Part shown: positions 58,388 through 64,000 of the stretch, piece by piece
Numbering within the stretch: the stretch's first letter is position 1
Layout: each line of letters begins with the position of its first letter
Origin: Phorcus lineatus
Lineage: Eukaryota; Mollusca; Gastropoda; Trochida; Trochidae
Assembly: GCA_921293015.1 (NCBI GenBank)
Contig: OV121086.1
Coordinates: 32,301,194-32,365,193 of the forward strand
Direction of reading: 5' to 3'
Length of the DNA stretch: 64,000 bases
Program-made: the position numbers and the translations under genes
The notes under the pieces: model-generated
The model's database searches: none
What the model was told of the DNA's origin: nothing
Seen by the model: the letters and a program-made list of their open reading frames with translations, nothing else

Positions 58388-59630
58388 TCGCTGGGTCATT
58401 TATGTAAATTTGATAGCCAATGATCTCTGAAAACTCTTAACTTTTTGCAGTTTCCATATAAATCTAACTAAGAAAACAGAGCAGAAGCAAAATCTGAAAG
58501 AACCAGCTCAATGAAACTTGGTATGTGGATTAATGAGCATGTGTAAATGTGCCTTTTTGGGTTACAGCTTCTTGAGATTAAATCAAAACAATGGTTTTGT
58601 GTAGAAGGCATCTATGAAGAATGATTTGTTCAGGTAATGATTTAAAATTTTCAACACAAGAAATATAAGTGACATGACGATATTTTTCATCATTTTCTCA
58701 CTAACTAGGTAATATGAACAACTCTGTCTGCTTGTACCTCAATAAAAATAAACTCACAAATGACAAATAAAAACTAAAACATTCTGAGGTAAAGGTTAAA
58801 ATGATAAAGAATAAACTAATTTTAAATGTCTTCATGTCGCTCAACATAATTTTGTCTTCAGGAGTTAGAAATTAGAAAAATGAGACATGTACGTGAATGT
58901 GGGACTTCAGTTGTTTTTTAAAACTCTTAAAAAGGAAATGAGCTGATTCACCAGTTGAAATTTTACACAATAAAGGAAAATAATGCAAGACAAGACTTGA
59001 CACTTGTTCCGTATTTTGCATCCTGTAAATCTAACTTTTTAGGTATAGCAGTTTTGATTCTATTAAGAAAAAAGGTATAAAACCTATCCAAAGAGTTTTT
59101 GCAATCATATCAAAATTAACTTAAATTTCTGGTTTTAAAAAAAACTTCTAGGAGAAGAATATATTAGATATGAAGATAAATATTGCCACCAAGTCTAAAA
59201 AATTTAATCCTCCCTAGTCAAGGAATCTAAACACAACAGTTAAATTTTTCAACAAAGCCGTTTCTATTCAATCAAAAGTAATCTACAATTTCTATATAAA
59301 TTTATGTAACAACGATTTTTCCTTTTAGATTACATTGCCTAGATTAGAAACAAAGTTAAAACATGGTTCGTTTTGTATGTCATGCCTTTACTTTTTTGTT
59401 TTTTAAATATGACATTTGATTGACATAAAAAGAAGTTGTTATACTTTTGCAGAAATCAACAATAAATCATTCCCGCCAAAAAACACTAAACTGTCCATCT
59501 TGCCAACTGTTTTAACTTTCGACCCCTTTCCTCGGCTTTTGAAATACATCTAAATTCCTGCAATATCTTTAGTTTTTCATTATCCCTAATTAAACATTAT
59601 TTCATTCTTCCATTTTTTTCTCTCAAATTA
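58388..59630. other. Intergenic with old repeat fragments
   Basis: Contains TGAAACTTGGTATGTGGATT and neighbours related to 57740-57800 (CCAAGTTTCATGAAATAATA on the other strand), and at 59150-59240 a faint copy of the 52.3 kb repeat. No exon recognised. Confidence 0.35.
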
Positions 59631-59775
59631 TCCTGTAGCTAAGTTGGTAGAGTGTCAGCTCGTCAACTGGGAGGCTGGGGTTTGATTCCCGAACGCATCA
59701 TATCAAAAGATGTGAAGAGGTGTAGATTCTTCCTTGCTTGACGCTCAGCAATATTAGGATAGAGCATTGTTTTAA
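59631..59775 (+). mobile_element. tRNA-headed SINE, 5' part
   Basis: TCCTGTAGCTAAGTTGGTAG followed by AGTG is A-box-like, and GGCTGGGGTTTGATTCCCGA about 50 bases on is B-box-like. The body then reads GTAGATTCTTCCTTGCTTGA and CGCTCAGCAATATTAGGATA. The GGCGTTAAAC tail is not found; the sequence passes into pyrimidine-rich repeats. The head differs from those at 37.5 and 53.3 kb, so this is a different SINE family or subfamily. Confidence 0.7.
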
Positions 59776-59779
59776 CTTC

Positions 59780-60525
59780 ACCTTTTTTCAACATCATCAA
59801 CTGCATTCATTATTTTTAACCTTTTCCATTACTTTGAACCTCTTTAATTAATTTTTTTATTCTTCATTATCAATCACTATTTCCGTCAACTTCATCCTTG
59901 AAATTATCTTTAACCTCTCCTCTTCTGCTCTCCATCTTCAATTTTCTTAACTAACTTCATTTTTATTAAATCTTTATTTTTTATCTCCATGTACTTTCTA
60001 AAAACATTTTCTTTAACTTTTATCTTTATTCTTATCTTTTATCCTTACTTTAGCACCCATCTTATCTCTAACCACAATCTTCATCTTTAACCTTCATTTT
60101 TTTTAAAATTCCCTCTTATATAATCTCCATCTTGATTTTTAACCTCCATTTAAATTTTTAACATCATCTTTATCATTAACCTCCATTTTTCTCTTATAAC
60201 TTCAATTTCATTCTTGACCTCCATCTTTATCATTGATCGAAATTTTGTTTTAGTCCTAATCTTAAACCACTATCATCTACATTTTAATTCATCTTTTTTT
60301 TTTAACCTTTTTTATCTTTTACCCTGACCATTTAACTTCAATTTTTTTTATCGCAAAACTCCATCTTTTCTCTTACCTTCATCCTAATCTTTAACCTCAA
60401 TTTTTATCTTTAACCTCAATTTTTTATCTCTAATCTCAATTGTTATCTTTCATCTCAATCTCAAAGTTTTATCATTAATCAGTTACTTAACCTTTTCCTT
60501 ATCTTTTATCTTTTTAATTAGAAAA
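59780..60525. repeat. Pyrimidine-rich tandem tract, unit about 19-20 bp
   Basis: About 745 bases in which purines are largely confined to AA pairs. The commonest unit is close to ATCTTTAACCTCAATTTTT, best seen at 60390-60460. Earlier units vary as CATCTTTAACCTTCATTTTT and CATCTTTATCATTAACCTCC. It is an old, degenerate satellite-like array on the plus strand. It may have started in the 3' tail of the adjacent SINE. Confidence 0.8.
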
Positions 60526-60764
60526 AAAAACTATTAGATTTTCAAGTGTGGCCATTACGCAAAATAGATACAAATACCTTTCTAGACAGTGAAACCTACC
60601 ACAGTTATCTCCCTCTATCAAACCATCTCATATTGATATCAATGACAAATTTAATTGTGTGGAAATTAGATGTCAATCTTTTGCTGTCAACCAACTACCT
60701 GACAAATCTAAGTTACATAACTATGAGTAAATGAAGAATTTTGTTCCTTTAATCAAGTTACCTT

Positions 60765-60960
60765 TAAAGGCAATGTAACCCCTTCTTTTAAAATTTTATT
60801 TATCATGCCCCGTCTAAATTTTGTTTGTGAACAATCTTTTTCAGAGGATAATTAATCTCATGCACACCTGATCATCCGTAGTCTAAGAAAAAGGTGTCAT
60901 GTTTAAAGTAAAAACTGCAAGAGGCCATGTTATTGTGAACGCCTTTTAATCATTTGAGGT
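60765..60960 (+). repeat. GGGGCAG-family MITE, diverged copy Z5
   Basis: TTAAAGGCAATGTAACCCCT near the left, CTGATCATCCGTAGTCTAAG in the middle and CAAGAGGCCATGTTATTGTG followed by AACGCCTTTTAATCATT at the right. The same phrases in the same order occur at 38.8, 43.7 and (reversed) 42.2 kb. The ends are too decayed to define. Confidence 0.5.
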
Positions 60961-61178
60961 AGCAGATGAATTGGGGTAGTTCAACCAAACTTGGTACTTT
61001 CATTTTAAGAAATCCTTCTCCTGACACAGGAATATCCTACAATAGGGCCGGATTTTTTTTTCTTTTACGTAAGATCTATTCATGTCATTAAGACAACATG
61101 AAAAAAGACTTACCTAAAAACATACAGCTTTTCTGTTTTTTTCATAATACTAAGTTATCAGACATATAAAATATACGA

Positions 61179-61602
61179 CAGGGCTCCAGATAAAATGGGT
61201 ATCTGCATAAAATATGCACGGGTAATTCATATAAGCATTAGAAATGAAATCAGTGAGTGACAGATACACACAACTTTCCCAAAATACGAGTTAGATATTT
61301 GTTCACAGGAGTGATCGAGATTTGACAAAAAAAAGTTTCATTTCTACATGTCTTATCTTAACATCTTGAATAGTAGCCAACTTGACGCCAACCAGTATGA
61401 AAACAAAGATTACTGAGTTTATACTAGATAAATCACCCCTTTATGTAGAAAACATAATCAACGACTAACATCGAAAAGATGTTAATTGGAATGAGGATCT
61501 GAAAACGATAAACCTTAAAATACTCCTAGTTTTTATCACGTGGTAACTTTACTCATCAATTTTTATTTTAGATATAAGTCCAAATAATTATCTGGAGCCC
61601 TG
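61179..61602. mobile_element. hAT-like MITE with 8-bp target duplication
   Basis: CAGGGCTCCAGATAA at the left is the inverse of TTATCTGGAGCCCTG at the right. The flanks ATATACGA (61171-61178) and ATATAGGA (61603-61610) agree at 7 of 8 positions. CAGGG termini and an 8-bp duplication are the hAT signature. It is 424 bp, non-coding and AT-rich inside. A rearranged relative lies at 50.9 kb and a terminal fragment at 54.4 kb. Confidence 0.8.
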
Positions 61603-61870
61603 ATATAGGATATAAATGTTGACAAACCATATGAATGTTACAGTTATCTCCAATCCAATCAGACTCCAGTCAAAGTCAAGAGTAAAATAAAAAATAAAAA
61701 CATTTGACATTCAATTGAGGATTAAACTCTTGCACTGAATAATGCTTATATTTTGAAGTGTCTTCTGATTTATCAAAATGAGTTCATAAATGTTACAAAT
61801 ATCCAAGGTTTACAGATAAAATTTTTAATACAGTTGACAAATGTTATGTTTATGTTATCATTCTGTGTAG

Positions 61871-61970
61871 GATATGGTCCGAAAAAGTCTCTGTTAGTTT
61901 GGCACGAGGGACTCGTCCAAGGCCGACGAGCCCGCGTGCCAAACCAATTGAGACTTATGAGGACCATATC
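61871..61970. repeat. 100-bp hairpin with GC-rich tip
   Basis: GATATGGTCC, AAGTCT, GTTTGGCACG and GGG at the left find their complements in reverse order at the right, giving about 45-base arms at roughly 80% pairing and a tip of about ten bases (CAAGGCCG). Much higher GC than the surroundings. Both strands show open frames of 60-80 codons only because of the symmetry. Confidence 0.7.
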
Positions 61971-62429
61971 TAACTTAAAACTATGTCACTTGTGATTATT
62001 GGAGGTCACTACCTACTGCCATATTTATGTCAACGAAGTGTCAAAACACTTCAAATTCATACAAAAACCTTCTTATTTTGCTTTCAAGTAAAATTTAATG
62101 TGTTTATTTCTCCTTATAGATGTATTTACCATAAATATTTGGCAACCCATAAATAAACTATTGGAGGTTGGCCATTAGTTGAAAACTATTGGAGGGTATC
62201 TTCACTTTATTATGTCTATTTGAGAAAATGCAGGGGCAAGATGGAACTAATGTACTCAACTTAGTCTGAAATGAATTTACAATTGATACATCAATCTCCA
62301 TATTTTTTTTATAGAAAACATTCTCTACAATTAAAATCAGCTGAAACAATTACAATTTAATACAAGATCTTCCTGCAATAATATACATTCAAAAAGACAA
62401 AAACCATATTGGTCTGACACTATGCAGTC

Positions 62430-64000
62430 ATTATTGAAGAGTGTGCGCTAAAGAAAAGGCATGGCTCAAAATTAAAAGCAATGCAAATCAGAAACAAACA
62501 GCAAAAACTGCATTCACAAAAGAAGGAAAAATATTTGCCAAAAAACTTGGACAAACAAAGAGAGCTGATCAGCTGAAGAAACAAAACGAACTCTTAGATC
62601 TTCACCTGCAACAGAACGGTAAAGATTTCTGGAAGAAGATTGGGCAGTTGGGTATGGGAACGACATTCAACATTCAACAAAATCCCAATGGTAGAGGGAG
62701 ACGGATCTGTGTCAACTGACATTGACAAGGTGTTACACTACTGGAAGGACTCGTACAGCACACTTCTTAACAGTAGCGAGCACGTAGGTTTCGATGAAGA
62801 ACACTACATCAATGTGTGCAAGCACGTGCTCAACGGTACAGTGGAGCAAGTACCGATCGACGTTTCTGAGCTGAACGCACCAGTAACGTTACACGAGGTG
62901 GAAAATGCTGTGATGCAGACAAAGAAGGGCAAGGCATCCGGGGAGGATCCCAATTGAAGTTTTACAAAATACTTACTGTATCCAGTTATTACATACGATC
63001 ATAAGTCATTGTTTCGAGAACTCTGTGTCACCAGCTCAGCAGGGGAAAGGACTTATCAAACCGATTCCAAAGGATAACAGTAACGCCTATCACCTGTTAT
63101 CTTATAGGGGCAACACCCTTATGTCAATTCCATGTAAAATATATGCCTGTGTCATAAATATGACATTAAGAAATTGGTTGGAAAAATAAATATTAACTTA
63201 TTGCTGAAGAACAGATTTCGAACGAACAGAAATTGTATTGATCACTTGTATACATTGTGTAATCAAAGACCTGTATAGAATATATCTATAATAAAAGTCC
63301 TAGGTGTAATGTAGTGAGTAATAGAATCTGCCTTGATTATCTACCTTTGTATGTTTTGTGGACATAAGAAAAGCCTTTGATAAGGTGGGCCAAAAGTGTG
63401 GTACAAACTTATGTCGAAGGGGATAAATGGAAAATTTTTGAAGGCAGTACAGAACTTGTATAATGATGTGAACTGTGCTGTGCTGCAGAATGACCGTATG
63501 ACTGACTATTTTCCAGTATCCCATGGTGTGAGACAAGGGTGTAAACTGTCACCAACGCTGTTCTGGGTGTATATAAATGACTTAGCATAGGAGATAAATG
63601 ACTTGCAGTGTGGTGTTAACATTGGTGCTGACTTGTTATCTAGTCTGAAAGGGGTTACATACTTTAATGACATGGTTGACAATGATGGAAATGTTTATGA
63701 TTATGTTGAATTCATAAACAGATACAACATCAAAACAGATTTCTTGACTTATGAGGGAATTAAACGTATAGTGTCATCTTTTCTGCGCAGCTGCATAAAA
63801 TGCAAAAATGTCTTTTTGGACCAATACTGCCGTTTAATTTGTCAAAAATATACAATAGGCAAGGTTGTTCAGCGTTCTATCAGACTTTATTAAACCCAAA
63901 ATTTACAAAAGTAAAAACATTCGATAAATGGGAAGAACATTTGCATAAGCAATATACAGAAACTGAATGGATAAATTTCAATCTTATGGCAATAAGATGT
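62430..64000 (+). mobile_element. Decayed LINE (non-LTR retrotransposon) ORF2, continuing past the window
   Basis: Pieces of a reverse-transcriptase polyprotein lie in order on the plus strand. Linker before RT at 62441-62700 (ELLDLHLQQNGKDFWKKIGQ); next part in a shifted frame at 62640-62957 (VLHYWKDSYSTLLNSSE, VENAVMQTKKGKASGEDPN); PIPKDNSNAYHLLSYRGNTL near 63060-63120; FRTNRNCIDHLYTLC near 63210-63260; then LMSKGINGKFLKAVQNLYND and SHGVRQGCKLSPTLFWVYIN at 63396-63590. The frame at 63603 reads GVNIGADLLSSL but then jumps to C-terminal sequence (FINRYNIKTDFLTYEGIKRI), so the YADD catalytic block and the following RT part are deleted. From 63893 another frame (KWEEHLHKQYTETEWINFNL) continues to the edge. 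The upstream endonuclease is absent. Several frame changes and stops make it inactive. The clade is not resolved. Confidence 0.9.

Noticed and set aside
61753-61995. Open frames on both strands around the 61.9 kb hairpin
   Set aside because: The inverted symmetry makes both strands open together; no protein family is visible.
1-64000. CRISPR arrays, bacterial operons, complete retrovirus or Polinton-like elements
   Set aside because: No regularly spaced repeat-spacer array was seen, genes have introns, and no capsid, envelope, integrase or protease signature was recognised on either strand.

Overview
The window looks like animal genomic DNA, most probably from a mollusc and quite possibly a bivalve. 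The reasons are an AT-rich background, short exons with GT/AG introns, many small DNA-transposon derivatives (MITEs), several tRNA-headed SINEs that share a GGCGTTAAACACCAA-type tail often seen in mollusc genomes, and non-LTR retrotransposon (LINE) pieces. There are no operons, no CRISPR arrays and no free-standing tRNA or rRNA genes. Family names come from reading the sequence, not from database searches.

One complete host gene is present. The minus strand, about 33.1 kb down to 26.6 kb, carries 5-aminolevulinate synthase (ALAS), the first enzyme of heme synthesis. Ten coding exons join in consistent phase into a 606-residue protein, preceded by at least one 51-bp non-coding exon. It keeps three Cys-Pro heme-regulatory motifs, the glycine-rich PLP-enzyme core and the catalytic lysine in TGTLGKAFG. 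Four unrelated tandem arrays sit in this gene: a 22-bp minisatellite, a 42-bp minisatellite, a CAT-repeat tract, and a 30-31 bp array that overlaps the stop codon. A TATA plus CCAAT cluster near 49.1 kb on the same strand could be a distant promoter, but the link is unproven.

A second host gene enters at 4.3-4.5 kb, also on the minus strand. It is a single first coding exon of 83 residues, ending in a clean donor site, that resembles vertebrate C12orf56. A five-codon upstream ORF overlaps its start. No further exon was found before the window edge.

The rest is mostly mobile-element sediment. From 5 to 7.6 kb lies a block bounded by long GC-rich inverted repeats. A broken mariner transposase lies at 11.9-13.0 kb. 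From 7.6 to 22.4 kb there are seven copies of a MITE group with a shared core, one of them split by a hAT-type palindrome that has an exact 8-bp target duplication. A 5'-truncated LINE tail lies at 18.8-19.1 kb. A long-TIR MITE with 9-10 bp target duplications occurs four times (0, 23.5, 51.4 and 57.2 kb). SINEs lie at 37.5, 40.9, 53.3 and 59.6 kb, further MITEs and foldbacks between 33.7 and 61.9 kb, and a decayed LINE runs off the right edge from 62.4 kb.

I saw no new multi-gene system. The most unusual structure is the 249-bp palindromic hAT-type element at 17.1-17.4 kb, whose inner half is duplicated into two consecutive hairpins. The second most unusual is the number of independent tandem arrays inside and just after the ALAS gene.
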